A stretch of 64,000 bases of DNA, taken from positions 1,753,090-1,817,089 of the forward strand of contig NZ_KZ454941.1 of NCBI RefSeq assembly GCF_002797375.1, read 5' to 3'. Made by a program: the position numbers and the translations under genes. The notes below the pieces were generated by a model, which saw only the letters and a program-made list of their open reading frames with translations, did not search any database and was not told the DNA's origin. The first letter of the stretch is position 1. The number at the start of each line of letters is the position of its first letter. Shown one piece after another: positions 27,546 through 35,894 of this stretch. The DNA comes from Bacillus sp. FJAT-42315 (GTDB lineage: Bacteria; Bacillota; Bacilli; Bacillales; Domibacillaceae).

Positions 27546-27627
27546 TGCTTCTATTTCCCTCTATTATGACAACAAAATCATGTTACGATGTAGTTGTCAA
27601 ATCAAACAACCAGGAGGAAAACGAGCA

Positions 27628-28431
27628 ATGAATAAAAAAATCATCGTATCATTAGCTACATCACTTACCCTTTTGGCTGCCCCATTTGCAACAAAGTCAG
27701 AAGCAGCTACGAATAATACACAAGTAGCGAATCAATCGCCATGTCAATATAAAACATATACTCTTTCTCAAGATGGATGGAAGCAACTACAAGGAAAGAT
27801 AGATTTAGAACAACTTATAAAGCAATTCGGCAACGCTGATCAACTGCCTCAATTTAAGCCGACGCCACAGCCAAAGCCAGAGGTAAAGCCAAAGCCAGAG
27901 GTAAAGCCAAAGCCGACGCCACAGCCAAAGCCAGAGGTAAAGCCAAAGCCGACGCCACAGCCAAAACCGGAAGTAAAGCCGACGCCACAACCAAAGCCAG
28001 AGGTAAAACCAACACCTGAACAAAAACCAGCTGTTGATCCAAATGCTTCTGCATTAAAGGCTTTTGAACAGCAAGTAGTCACTTTAACGAATAAAGAGCG
28101 TGCAAAAGTAGGTTTGCCAGCTTTGCAGATTGATAATCAATTAAGTAAAGTCGCTCGTAAAAAGTCGGAGGATATGTTGGCCAACAACTATTTCTCTCAT
28201 ACAAGCCCAACATATGGTTCTCCATTTGATATGATGAAGCAATTTGGCATTACCTATCAGGCAGCTGGAGAAAATATTGCTAAAGGTCAACGTACACCTG
28301 AAGAAGTAGTCAAAGCTTGGATGAACAGCCCAGGACATAAAGCTAATATTTTAAGCAAGGACTTTACACATATTGGCGTTGGGTATGTAGAAAATGGTTC
28401 TATTTGGACACAACAATTTATTAAGAAATAA
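27628..28431 (+). CDS. Secreted CAP-domain (SCP/YkwD-like) protein with Pro-Lys repeats
   Basis: ATG 27628 with AGGAGG upstream; the longer frame from 27580 has no ribosome binding site. 267 residues: Sec signal peptide ending near SEA (residue ~25), a spacer, and a proline-rich linker of PKPEVK and PTPQ units (residues ~78-135). A C-terminal CAP domain follows, with [14 protein letters not shown], the [13 protein letters not shown] segment, [31 protein letters not shown] and IGVGYV. This matches the YkwD/spore-associated CAP group. The linker may span the cell wall. Function is not established. Confidence 0.88.
   Translation: MNKKIIVSLATSLTLLAAPFATKSEAATNNTQVANQSPCQYKTYTLSQDGWKQLQGKIDLEQLIKQFGNADQLPQFKPTPQPKPEVKPKPEVKPKPTPQPKPEVKPKPTPQPKPEVKPTPQPKPEVKPTPEQKPAVDPNASALKAFEQQVVTLTNKERAKVGLPALQIDNQLSKVARKKSEDMLANNYFSHTSPTYGSPFDMMKQFGITYQAAGENIAKGQRTPEEVVKAWMNSPGHKANILSKDFTHIGVGYVENGSIWTQQFIKK
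27858..28030 (+). repeat. In-frame Pro/Lys/Glu-Val repeats in the CAP gene
   Basis: Tandem imperfect copies of a unit like CCAAAGCCAGAGGTAAAG with interspersed CCGACGCCACAG. The copies preserve the reading frame and are similar enough to allow slippage, so linker length probably varies between strains. Confidence 0.8.
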
Positions 28432-28436
28432 CTTAT

Positions 28437-28466
28437 AACACCGTGCTCGCCGCGGTGTTTTTTTTC
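28437..28466 (+). terminator. Terminator after the CAP gene
   Basis: AACACCG / CGGTGTT hairpin then TTTTTTTC. Confidence 0.85.
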
Positions 28467-28546
28467 TATTTATCTACTTATATTTGCATAATAACAGTAG
28501 GATGCTTACTATGATAATATAACTATTTATTAATGGAGAGGATGTC

Positions 28547-29326
28547 ATGAGAACAAAGACAGCGCTTATTACAGGCGGCTCGCGCGGAATTGGCAAAAGG
28601 ACAGCTATCGCTTTAGCAGAGAATGGATTGGATCTTGTGATTAATTACCGTTCTAGCAAAAACGAGGCGATTCAATTTGCCGAACAACTCTCAACAGACT
28701 ATGCTATACAGGCCGTCGCGATTCAAGGAGATATTTCGAAAAAAGAAGATTGTGATTATCTGATTGAACAGGCAGTGAAGCAATTTGGTGGCATTGATAT
28801 TTTCATTCATAACGCCGGTCCTTACGTAAAAGAGAGAAAAACTTTGGATGAGTACACATGGGATGAGTGGACATACATGATGAACGGCAATTTAAACAGT
28901 GTCTTCTATTTAACGAAGCTCACTCTACCGTTTATGCGTGAGAATGGCTGGGGGCGTATTATCACATTCGGCTTTGATCGAGTCGAAACCGCGCCTGGAT
29001 GGATTTATCGCTCAGCCTTTGCTGCGGCTAAAACAGGTCTTGCTTCCTTAACAAGAACGATTTCCATCGAAGAAGCTAAACATGGCATCACAGCGAATAT
29101 GGTATGTCCTGGGGATATCGTCGGTGAATGGAAAGAAAAAAACATTATTGACGCTACTGTTGAAACAGACACACTAGCACCGGTCGGTCGTAATGGAACC
29201 GGAGAAGATCTGGCTCGCGTCATCAGTTTTCTCGTGTCTGAGCCTTCTAGCTTTATTACCGGTAGCATCATACCTGTCACAGGTGGACAAGATGTATTAG
29301 GAAAAGTATTTCATTTGAAATCATAA
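28547..29326 (+). CDS. Atypical short-chain dehydrogenase/reductase (FabG/YmfI-like)
   Basis: 259 residues with the NAD(P)-binding TGGSRGIGKR, the IHNAGP structural motif, and the C-terminal ITGSIIPVTGGQD. However, the catalytic region reads YRSAFAAAKTG, so Phe stands where the catalytic Tyr of YxxxK is expected, and the preceding ITFGFDR block lacks the usual Ser. B. subtilis YmfI is a similar FabG-like protein, but I cannot confirm whether it shares this feature. Reductase activity should not be assumed. GGAGAGG precedes the ATG. Confidence 0.8.
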   Translation: MRTKTALITGGSRGIGKRTAIALAENGLDLVINYRSSKNEAIQFAEQLSTDYAIQAVAIQGDISKKEDCDYLIEQAVKQFGGIDIFIHNAGPYVKERKTLDEYTWDEWTYMMNGNLNSVFYLTKLTLPFMRENGWGRIITFGFDRVETAPGWIYRSAFAAAKTGLASLTRTISIEEAKHGITANMVCPGDIVGEWKEKNIIDATVETDTLAPVGRNGTGEDLARVISFLVSEPSSFITGSIIPVTGGQDVLGKVFHLKS

Positions 29327-29340
29327 TAATTGTAAAGTTA

Positions 29341-29369
29341 AGCTCTCTTTTAAAGGGGGCCTATTTTTT
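29341..29369 (+). terminator. Probable terminator after the SDR gene
   Basis: GCTCTCTTT / AAGGGGGC stem relying on G-U pairs, with CTATTTTTTTG tail. Modest quality. Confidence 0.5.
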
Positions 29370-29459
29370 TGATCATGCGGTTGCTTCTTCTAGACTATCT
29401 ATTTACATTAAATTTACTTTACAAGCAATAAATAGAGGAGTAATATAAAGAACATTCAT

Positions 29460-29592
29460 ACGCTTAATCCGCATGGAGCGGGGGAACCAGCGCAGATTAA
29501 TTTCTGCAGGGGTGAAGCCAAAAAATTTGGCCGGGCGACCTTCCAGTCCGAATCCGACAGCTAACCTCGTCAGCAGTTCAGGAAGGCTTCTG
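29460..29592 (+). ncRNA. c-di-AMP riboswitch (ydaO/yuaA class)
   Basis: The ydaO consensus blocks appear in order: CCGC at the start, GGGGGAACCA, GGGGTGAA, GGGCGACCTTCC, CCGAATCCG and CAGCTAACCTCGT. The class binds c-di-AMP and usually turns genes off through a terminator. That terminator follows directly, and the controlled gene is a KtrB-type K+ transporter, one of the commonest targets of this riboswitch. Confidence 0.95.
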
Positions 29593-29593
29593 G

Positions 29594-29622
29594 AACCATT
29601 GGCAGAGGCTAATGGTTTTTTG
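29594..29622 (+). terminator. Riboswitch expression-platform terminator
   Basis: AACCATT / AATGGTT stem with TTTTTTG tail, immediately after the c-di-AMP aptamer and 60 bp before ktrB. Confidence 0.85.
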
Positions 29623-29682
29623 TCATGTTTTTGGGGGAATATAAATCTATCTGTAAATATTGTAGAAAAGAAGGTTGTTTCA

Positions 29683-31002
29683 ATGAAGATGAAAAGGATT
29701 AAAATGGCACCATCTACTTTACTTGTGTCTGTCTACGGTTTTTTTATCGTTGTAGGTGCTTGTTTATTGAAGCTTCCGATATCAACGAATGGACCGATTC
29801 GCTGGATCGATGCGTTATTCACTTCTGCTTCAGCTATGACAGTGACAGGTTTAGGAGTGGTAGATACAGGAACTCATTTCACAAGGGTCGGTCAGTTCAT
29901 TATTATGAGCCTCATTCAAGTAGGCGGCTTAGGAATCATGTCATTTGGGATCTTGATCTTTATGCTTCTTGGTAAAAAAATTGGTTTAAAAAAGCGAGTA
30001 GTGATGCAGGAAATCCTCAATTATGTACATGTCGGTGGGGTGATTCGCCTTGTTAAATACTTATTTATTTTCTCCTTAACGATTGAATTGATTGCTGCGG
30101 CTTTTTTAGCGATGAAATGGGTACCAGAGTTTGGCTGGAAGGATGGGTTATTTTATTCCTTTTTTCACGCGGTGTCCGCTTTTAACAACGCTGGCTTTTC
30201 TCTATGGTCTGACAATTTATCAAGTTATGTAGGAAGCCCGCTTGTCAATTTGGCGATTACGTCCTTAATCATTTTAGGTGGAATTGGCTTTACGGTGATT
30301 ATTGACGTGTGGCAAAAACGGAAGTGGAGAAAATTTTCCTTACATACGAAAGTAATGCTAGTTGCGACTCTTTCAATTAATATCATTGGCTTATTGTTCT
30401 TTTTCTTCTTGGAGTCTGGAAATATGAAGACAATTGGATCGATGCCGCTGTCTGATCAGCTTTGGGCTTCTTACTTTCAATCGATCACGACGAGAACAGC
30501 TGGATTTAATACGGTTGATTTAAGTGGGATGGAAAATTCTACAGCTTTTTTGATCATGATTTTCATGTTTATCGGTGCGGGGAGCGGATCGACAGCAGGG
30601 GGAATTAAGCTATCAACGTTTGTTATCATGCTTGTGGCGATGCTGACATATGTGCAAGGGAGAAAAGATATCCATCTGTTTGAGCGAACGGTTCGCACAG
30701 ATCATCTTCTTCGAGTATTGTCGATTACGATGGTAAGCACATTTGTTGTTGTTGCAGGTGTGCTCATTATCAATATTACTGAGCCGTTACCATTCCTGCC
30801 GTTAATGTTTGAAGTGGTGTCCGCTTTCGGCACAGTGGGTTTATCGATGGGAATTACGGCTTCTTTATCGATCATTGGTAAGCTCGTTATTATTGCCATT
30901 ATGATCACAGGAAAAGTGGGACCGCTGTCGTTAGTTTATATTCTAGCCCGTAAGCAGGAGCAAAAATATAAATACCCAACGGAAGATATTTTAACAGGTT
31001 GA
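29683..31002 (+). CDS. ktrB: Potassium channel/transporter subunit KtrB (TrkH/KtrB family)
   Basis: The start is ATG 29683 (AAAGAAGG upstream); the frame upstream of it runs through the riboswitch and is not coding. 439 residues with four pore-loop repeats, seen as TVTGLGVVD, SAFNNAGFSL, TTRTAGFNT and SAFGTVGLS, whose Gly residues form the selectivity filter. It needs a cytosolic KtrA/KtrC RCK partner, which is not encoded nearby, so the partner is elsewhere, as for KtrD/KtrB systems. Expression is predicted to fall when c-di-AMP is high. Confidence 0.93.
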   Translation: MKMKRIKMAPSTLLVSVYGFFIVVGACLLKLPISTNGPIRWIDALFTSASAMTVTGLGVVDTGTHFTRVGQFIIMSLIQVGGLGIMSFGILIFMLLGKKIGLKKRVVMQEILNYVHVGGVIRLVKYLFIFSLTIELIAAAFLAMKWVPEFGWKDGLFYSFFHAVSAFNNAGFSLWSDNLSSYVGSPLVNLAITSLIILGGIGFTVIIDVWQKRKWRKFSLHTKVMLVATLSINIIGLLFFFFLESGNMKTIGSMPLSDQLWASYFQSITTRTAGFNTVDLSGMENSTAFLIMIFMFIGAGSGSTAGGIKLSTFVIMLVAMLTYVQGRKDIHLFERTVRTDHLLRVLSITMVSTFVVVAGVLIINITEPLPFLPLMFEVVSAFGTVGLSMGITASLSIIGKLVIIAIMITGKVGPLSLVYILARKQEQKYKYPTEDILTG

Positions 31003-31009
31003 CATAGAA

Positions 31010-31046
31010 AAACCACGCCTCAAGAAGCGGCGTGGTTTGTTTTTAT
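31010..31046. terminator. Bidirectional terminator between ktrB and the MATE gene
   Basis: AAACCACGCC / GGCGTGGTTT stem, flanked by A-run and T-run, between convergent genes and overlapping the end of the MATE gene. Confidence 0.85.
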
Positions 31047-32393
31047 ATCTTGAAATTTTTTCTTTTGAATAAAAAGAAGTCGAGCAGACAGGGTGAGGGC
31101 TCCAGCTGTTAATCCAGAAATTAAGCCGATCCAATAGCCAAATGCCTCAAGCTCCGTTTCGTTCGCTAAGTAATAGCCGAGTGGCAAGCCGATCACCCAG
31201 TAGCTAATCATTGTCATTAAAAAGGTGATGTTGACATCTTTATAGCCGCGCAATGCCCCTTGAACGGGCGCTTGAATCGCGTCAGATAGTTGAAATAAAG
31301 CGGCAAAGAGCAGAAACTGACTCGCAAGCTGAAGCACTTCCGTATGCGATGTGTAAATACCGGCAATTTGATCTCGGAATAAAAATAATAGAATTGTTGC
31401 AAGGAAGGAGACAAAAACAGTGGTTGCTACCCCAAACCAGCTATATATTTTCGCATCCTTCCATCGCTGCGCTCCAATTTCAAAGCCCACGACAATTGTT
31501 AAGGTCATCGACATACTCATCGGAACCATATAGAGCATTGATGAGAAGTTGAGAGCGATTTGATGGGCGGCAATCACATTTGTACTGTACTCACTCATCA
31601 GCAGCGTCACTGCGGAAAAAATGCTCGTTTCAAAAAAGATCGATAAGCCGATCGGAACACCGATCAATAAAATTTCCTTCCATTTAGGAAAAGAGATGGC
31701 TGGAAATGAATGAAAGATTTTATAGTCGGAAAATGGTCGTTCCCGGTGGATAATCCATGCAGCAATGAAGGCGATGATCCAATAGGTAAGTGTCGAAGCA
31801 TAGCCCGCTCCAACGCCTCCGAAAGCAGGAAGTCCCCATTTTCCAAAAATGAGTACATAGTTAAATAGAACATTTAACGGCAAGGCGATTAGCGTAATCA
31901 ACATCGACGTTCTCGTCATGCCGAGGGCGTCGATAAAGCAGCGTAGCACGGTAAAGACAAAGACAGGAATAATTCCAAAAGCCAACGCCGTCACATATCC
32001 TTTGGCAATATAGTGCACATTGTCTTCAAGCTTCATCGCCTGTAATACAGGATTAAGGGTGACAGCACCGATCGCAAATACAATCACGGCTAGGGCAATG
32101 GACGCGTAGATTCCTTGCATCACTGAAAAAGGTACTTCCTCTTTTCTCTCCGCTCCGACAAGTTGAGCGACGATCGGAGTAATCGCCAACAAAATGCCGC
32201 TTAGCCCGGTAAATACGGGCACCCAAAGAGAGGAGCCGATCGCGACACCGGCGATATCGTCCGCTGAGTACCGGCTCGACATCATAATATCGAAAAAGTT
32301 CATCGAGACCATCCCAAGTTGAGTGATCAAGATCGGAAGCATAATATAAAAAAGCTGCTTCAGCTTTTCTTTCTTTGTAAAGGTTTGTTTCAT
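31020..32393 (-). CDS. MATE family multidrug/Na+ antiporter (NorM-like)
   Basis: 457 residues with about twelve membrane helices in two related halves. Typical MATE features are the N-terminal LFYIMLPILITQLGMVSMNFFDIMM, VPVFTGLSGILLAITPIVAQLVGA, and the second-half ALNFSSMLYMVPMSMSMTLTIVVGFEIGA. It probably exports cationic compounds using a Na+ or H+ gradient. Ribosome binding site GGAAAGGAAG precedes the ATG. A TetR regulator gene lies just upstream in the same direction and may control it. Confidence 0.9.
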   Translation of the reverse strand: MKQTFTKKEKLKQLFYIMLPILITQLGMVSMNFFDIMMSSRYSADDIAGVAIGSSLWVPVFTGLSGILLAITPIVAQLVGAERKEEVPFSVMQGIYASIALAVIVFAIGAVTLNPVLQAMKLEDNVHYIAKGYVTALAFGIIPVFVFTVLRCFIDALGMTRTSMLITLIALPLNVLFNYVLIFGKWGLPAFGGVGAGYASTLTYWIIAFIAAWIIHRERPFSDYKIFHSFPAISFPKWKEILLIGVPIGLSIFFETSIFSAVTLLMSEYSTNVIAAHQIALNFSSMLYMVPMSMSMTLTIVVGFEIGAQRWKDAKIYSWFGVATTVFVSFLATILLFLFRDQIAGIYTSHTEVLQLASQFLLFAALFQLSDAIQAPVQGALRGYKDVNITFLMTMISYWVIGLPLGYYLANETELEAFGYWIGLISGLTAGALTLSARLLFIQKKKFQDIKTNHAAS

Positions 32394-32467
32394 CCAACTC
32401 TTCCTTTCGCTGCTAATTGGCAGAATGAAAGCATTATAACATATTTTCTTACAGGAAAGGGATTCTT

Positions 32468-33061
32468 TTAGTCTTTAGCAGATAAGCCATAAAAGAATAA
32501 TTGAATTAATTCCTCTGTAAACAAAGCTAGTTCCTCTCGAGAGAAATGTTCGTAAGTCAGCTTGTCACTTGCTTGTTTCCACGTATGTAAGTGAAATAAA
32601 ATCGCTCGAATGGAGAGATTTGGATTAATTTCATTTCTAGCTTGGGCTTGTTCCACCATCGCGATAAATAAAGGCATAATGTCATTTTGATAGATGGACT
32701 CGACGAATTGTTGTAGCTCTTGATCATCAGTTAATAGTTGTTGAAAATTAGCTGGTTCAATCTCTTGAATCACCGCTTTTTTTTGAAAAAAAATCGCTTC
32801 GACTTTCTCTTTTAAAGGAAGCTCACTATGAAATAACTCTTTCGATTGTTGCACTTGCTTCGTGAAGTATTCTTTCATTACTTCTCGTATTAACGAGTCC
32901 TTGTTTTCGAAATAATTGTAAATGGTTACTTGCGATACTTGAGCAAGCTTCGCAATATCTTTAATCGTGATCGCTTTTGCTCGGTTTGTTTTCAATAATG
33001 TAAAAGTGGCTTCTTTAATTTGTTGTTTTTTCTTTTCTGTTCGTTTATCAAAGCCGTTCAC
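32468..33061 (-). CDS. TetR/AcrR family transcriptional regulator
   Basis: The GTG at 33061 has AGGTGA upstream and is the likely start; a GTG three codons earlier is in frame. About 197 residues: an N-terminal TetR HTH (IKEATFTLLKTN..., ITIKDIAKLAQVSQVTIYNYFENKDSLI) and a helical ligand domain. It is divergent from the ABC-2 exporter genes and upstream of the MATE gene, so either could be its target. The intervening 33.07-33.2 kb region would hold its operator; no clear palindrome stood out. Confidence 0.9.
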   Translation of the reverse strand: MNGFDKRTEKKKQQIKEATFTLLKTNRAKAITIKDIAKLAQVSQVTIYNYFENKDSLIREVMKEYFTKQVQQSKELFHSELPLKEKVEAIFFQKKAVIQEIEPANFQQLLTDDQELQQFVESIYQNDIMPLFIAMVEQAQARNEINPNLSIRAILFHLHTWKQASDKLTYEHFSREELALFTEELIQLFFYGLSAKD

Positions 33062-33224
33062 GAGAATCACCTAATTTCCGTTCATTTTCCTTCTATTATG
33101 CCATGTTTTGAAATAAAAGAGAATGAATAGTTCAAAAAATCATTGTATTAAGGAAACGAATGGCATACAATGAAAATGAAATATCTAATTATTATTATTT
33201 CAAAACTTATTGGGGGTGGGCAAG

Positions 33225-34109
33225 GTGATCGATGTCAATGGATTGACGAAGCAGTTTTCCAATGGGCGAGGTGTATTTGATCTTTCTTTTTCGATTGCAG
33301 AGGGAGAGGCGTTTGGTTTTCTTGGTCCGAATGGGGCTGGGAAGTCGACAACGATTCGGTTATTGATGGGGTTTATTCAAGCGGATCATGGGCAAGCGGC
33401 GATTAGACAGCTAGACTGCTGGAAAGAGGCCGCGGCTATTCAAATATTTACCGGCTATTTGCCAGGGGAGATTGCTTTTATCGAAGGGATGACGGGTCGA
33501 GAATTTCTCCAATTATTAGCGGATATGCGTAAGATGAAGGATCATACTTTAAAAAATGAACTGATTGAGAGACTGCAATTTGACCCGGATACACCGATTC
33601 GAAAAATGTCTAAAGGGATGAAGCAAAAAGTCGCGATCACCGCCACCTTCATGCATCGACCAGCTGTCATTATTTTGGATGAACCGACGTCAGGACTTGA
33701 CCCACTCATGCAGCAGCTGTTTATTAACCTTGTCAACGAAGAGAAAAAAAGGGGTACGACGTTTCTCTTTTCTTCTCATAGCTTTCAAGAGATTGAACGG
33801 ACATGTGATCGAGCGGCGATTATTAAGGATGGATATCTTGTCGCCGAAAAGGATGTGCATCAATGGCAAACACTACAGCGGAAAGTGCTGGAGATTACCG
33901 TGGCGAATGAAATGGAAGCGGATCGGCTTGAGCAAGTATTGAACGGGGAACGAACGGGTAGCAACCGCGTTCGTGTGACGGTAAAAGGCGACTTCGATTC
34001 GCTCATTCATACTCTTGCGGATTATCATGTGCTGAATTTGGATGCGCATGCTCAAAGCTTAGAGGATATTTTTATGGACTATTACGATCGAAGAGGTGAA
34101 CACTCATGA
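33225..34109 (+). CDS. ABC-2 type exporter, ATP-binding subunit
   Basis: GTG 33225 is chosen because GGGGGTGGG precedes it; 294 residues. Walker [10 protein letters not shown], Walker [16 protein letters not shown] and an H-loop in FSSHSFQE are present; the signature region reads [11 protein letters not shown], a common variant in drug/bacteriocin-type exporters. It overlaps the permease gene by ATGA, so the two-gene unit makes a complete exporter of unknown substrate. Divergent from the TetR gene. Confidence 0.9.
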   Translation: MIDVNGLTKQFSNGRGVFDLSFSIAEGEAFGFLGPNGAGKSTTIRLLMGFIQADHGQAAIRQLDCWKEAAAIQIFTGYLPGEIAFIEGMTGREFLQLLADMRKMKDHTLKNELIERLQFDPDTPIRKMSKGMKQKVAITATFMHRPAVIILDEPTSGLDPLMQQLFINLVNEEKKRGTTFLFSSHSFQEIERTCDRAAIIKDGYLVAEKDVHQWQTLQRKVLEITVANEMEADRLEQVLNGERTGSNRVRVTVKGDFDSLIHTLADYHVLNLDAHAQSLEDIFMDYYDRRGEHS

Positions 34110-34909
34110 ATGGTGCATTGTATCAAAAAATGATGAAGGTTCATGCGAAAGCGATGTTCAGCTATGGGATCGGAGCGGCTCTTTACTTATTGCTCATTGT
34201 TAGTGTCTATCCTTCTATTTCAGGGACGGAGATGGAGCAGCTTATGGAACAAATGCCAAAAGGGTTCGTTGATGCGTTTAACTTAGATCAAGGAATGGGC
34301 ACGTTGCTTGATTTTTTGAGCGGAAAATTTTACGGGTTGCTGTTTGTGATTATATTATCGGTGTATTGTATTATGACGGCTTCACAGTTAGTAGCCCGCT
34401 TAGTCGACCGCGGGGCGATTGCTTATTTACTGTCGATGCCAGTATCAAGATCGGCGATTGCTAGAACGCAAATGTTCGTGCTGTTATCAGGGCTTGTGAT
34501 CATTATTAGCTGTACGATGCTTGGCGGGATCATTGGAGCGGCTTTGTTTATTAAGGATGAACCCTTTGCACTTGGAGATTTTGCAAAATTGAACTTGGTC
34601 GCTTTGTTGTTCTTTTATGTCATTAGCGGCATCGCCTTTCTATTGTCGGCGATCATGAATGACGAGAAGAAAGCTTTAGCTTATTCCGCTAGTTTGGTGT
34701 TGCTGTTTTATGTGCTAGATTTAGTAGCAAAAATTAGTGATCAGCTAGATTGGCTACAATATGTGACGATCTTTACCATGTTTAATCCGGTCGAGATTAT
34801 CAAGCCTGATTATGCTTTCGGTACGGTTGTGTTTGGGCTTGCGATAGCGGGAACGATCCTATTTGCATTAGCTGTTCGTGTTTTTACGAAAAAGGATTTA
34901 AGTGTGTAA
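34106..34909 (+). CDS. ABC-2 type exporter, membrane subunit
   Basis: 267 residues with about six membrane helices, including an N-terminal helix followed by an extracytoplasmic loop (residues ~40-70) typical of ABC-2 permeases. The VDRGAIAYLLSMPVSRSAIARTQ segment is a hallmark coupling region of this family. The ATG overlaps the ATPase stop codon. A terminator follows. Substrate unknown; TetR neighbourhood suggests drug or lipid export. Confidence 0.88.
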   Translation: MNGALYQKMMKVHAKAMFSYGIGAALYLLLIVSVYPSISGTEMEQLMEQMPKGFVDAFNLDQGMGTLLDFLSGKFYGLLFVIILSVYCIMTASQLVARLVDRGAIAYLLSMPVSRSAIARTQMFVLLSGLVIIISCTMLGGIIGAALFIKDEPFALGDFAKLNLVALLFFYVISGIAFLLSAIMNDEKKALAYSASLVLLFYVLDLVAKISDQLDWLQYVTIFTMFNPVEIIKPDYAFGTVVFGLAIAGTILFALAVRVFTKKDLSV

Positions 34910-34918
34910 TCATTGGAA

Positions 34919-34950
34919 AACCCTTCAGCGGGATGCTGAAGGGTCCTATT
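34919..34950 (+). terminator. Terminator after the ABC-2 exporter
   Basis: CCCTTCAGC / GCTGAAGGG hairpin with short loop and TCCTATTTG tail. A second hairpin CTCATAT / ATATGAG followed by TTTTTT lies at 34957-34987. Confidence 0.8.
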
Positions 34951-35015
34951 TGTTAGCTCATATAGAGGATATGAGAATCGTTTTTTAAAGAATGAATTTG
35001 GCAGAGGGGAAATTT

Positions 35016-35573
35016 TTAAGCTTCCATTGCTTGATCGTCTGCTGTTTCGTTCATTTGACGCATCATGTAGAGAGTAAATAAGTCTTTAGAAATTTCAAAG
35101 AGGTCATACACATCTTCATATTCATTGATTTGTGCGTAAATCGATGGTCGCGTCTCGTTTGCTAATATAGCATATGGGAGTTTTCGGGCGGCTTTTAAGG
35201 ATCGCGTATTGACTTTGCGAATCCGCATAAAGACAGCTTCAATGTCTAACTCATAAAATAATTCTTGAAAGAAGGCTTCCTTTGCTGGAGCATTGTATCC
35301 TTTTCCGTGATAGGGCTTGCCTAGCCAAGTACCAAGAAAACCAGCCTGTTCATTAATGTCATATAAATTAATCGTTCCAATTGGATTGCCCCACTCATCA
35401 ACAATCGTTCGTGAAATTAATTCTCCACGTTCTTCCGCTTCGATCGTTTGTTTCGAAACGAAGACAAATTCTTCATAAGAGTGAGCTTTTTGACGCACGA
35501 AAGGGAAGACTTCAGGGTGCGTCATCAAATCAAATAGTACATGGCTGTCATGTACATCGCGCTTCTTTAACAT
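35016..35573 (-). CDS. GNAT acetyltransferase, RimJ/RimL-like
   Basis: Start ATG at 35573 (GGAGGG 5-6 nt upstream); the frame extended upstream runs into the structured leader. 185 residues with a RimJ/L-type GNAT fold: LFDLMTHPEVFPFV, DEWGNPIGTINLYDI, the acetyl-CoA-binding region GTWLGKPYHGKGYNAPAKEAFF (Q/RxxGxG variant HGKGYN) and IRKVNTRSLKAARKL. The substrate is unknown; relatives acetylate N-terminal residues, small molecules or aminoacyl groups. Its 5' leader carries a tRNA-like fold and competing helices, so it seems to be under RNA-level control. Confidence 0.85.
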   Translation of the reverse strand: MLKKRDVHDSHVLFDLMTHPEVFPFVRQKAHSYEEFVFVSKQTIEAEERGELISRTIVDEWGNPIGTINLYDINEQAGFLGTWLGKPYHGKGYNAPAKEAFFQELFYELDIEAVFMRIRKVNTRSLKAARKLPYAILANETRPSIYAQINEYEDVYDLFEISKDLFTLYMMRQMNETADDQAMEA

Positions 35574-35577
35574 GATA

Positions 35578-35655
35578 ATCCCTCCAAATGAGGGCAGTTC
35601 GGTCCTATCGCGCCCGAATTCCACCCTCGAAATTTTTCATAGCTTTCATAAAAAA
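35578..35655 (-). promoter_or_regulatory. Leader with mutually exclusive helices over the ribosome binding site of the GNAT gene
   Basis: In the transcript, CCCUC (35594-35590) can pair with GAGGG of the ribosome binding site (35584-35580), hiding it, or with an upstream GAGGG (35628-35624), freeing it. The upstream pairing is extended by UUCGG/CCGAA (35618-35614 with 35602-35598). Just before it, CGAAAUUUUU (35660-35651) can pair with AAAAAUUUCG (35637-35628), which would break the acceptor stem of the tRNA-like fold. The pairings are visible in sequence; the switching behaviour is inference. Confidence 0.55.
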
Positions 35656-35726
35656 TTTCGGGGTGGGAATCGAACCCACTAGAACCAGCTAAAGAAGCTG
35701 GTGGCGCACCATTTGCCTTCCCTAAA
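35656..35726 (-). ncRNA. tRNA-like structure in the leader of the GNAT gene
   Basis: A 71-nt cloverleaf can be drawn: acceptor UUUAGGG/CCCGAAA (one A-G mismatch), 3-bp D stem GGC/GCC with a GG-containing loop, anticodon arm CCAGC-UUCUUUA-GCUGG, 5-nt variable loop, and T arm GUGGG-UUCGAUU-CCCAC with a canonical T loop. The anticodon position reads CUU (Lys). Features against a normal decoding tRNA are U at position 37, A at position 8, the acceptor mismatch, and no encoded CCA. It lies about 80 nt before the GNAT start on the same strand. B. cereus has a described tRNA-like RNA charged by lysyl-tRNA synthetases; any link is speculation. Confidence 0.6.
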
Positions 35727-35756
35727 TCACCATCAGTTATTTGTTTTTCTGCTACT

Positions 35757-35785
35757 ATCATACAAAAATTTTTTTTGTTTGGAAA
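35757..35785 (-). promoter_or_regulatory. Probable promoter for the tRNA-like leader and GNAT gene
   Basis: On the minus strand, TTTCCA (35785-35780), 17-nt spacer, TATGAT (35762-35757). The start would lie about 20-25 nt before the tRNA-like fold. Confidence 0.45.
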
Positions 35786-35894
35786 CTGTTTTTTTGTATA
35801 TTTTTTAAATTTTTTTTTAGGAAAATAGGCGCAAGAAATTGGCGTTGATTTCTATTTTTTTTGATACAATGAAAATAGGAAGGAGTGGGTATTC

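Noticed and set aside
27805-28082. Three minus-strand frames inside the CAP gene
   Set aside because: Low-complexity shadows of the Pro/Lys repeat (Leu/Trp- or Gly/Phe-rich), with no ribosome binding sites.
29473-29682. N-terminal extension of ktrB
   Set aside because: These codons lie inside the c-di-AMP riboswitch and its terminator; homology and the ribosome binding site begin at 29683.
35578-35655. Possible T-box riboswitch (AGGGUGGAA resembles the T-box core)
   Set aside because: There is no Stem I with specifier loop, no canonical antiterminator and terminator, and the 5' part is itself tRNA-like. Kept as an unassigned structured leader.
35567-35761. 64-codon minus-strand reading frame over the tRNA-like leader
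   Set aside because: Its translation (AGSSGFDSHP...) is the usual artefact of reading through a T arm; it has no ribosome binding site and overlaps the structured RNA and the GNAT start.
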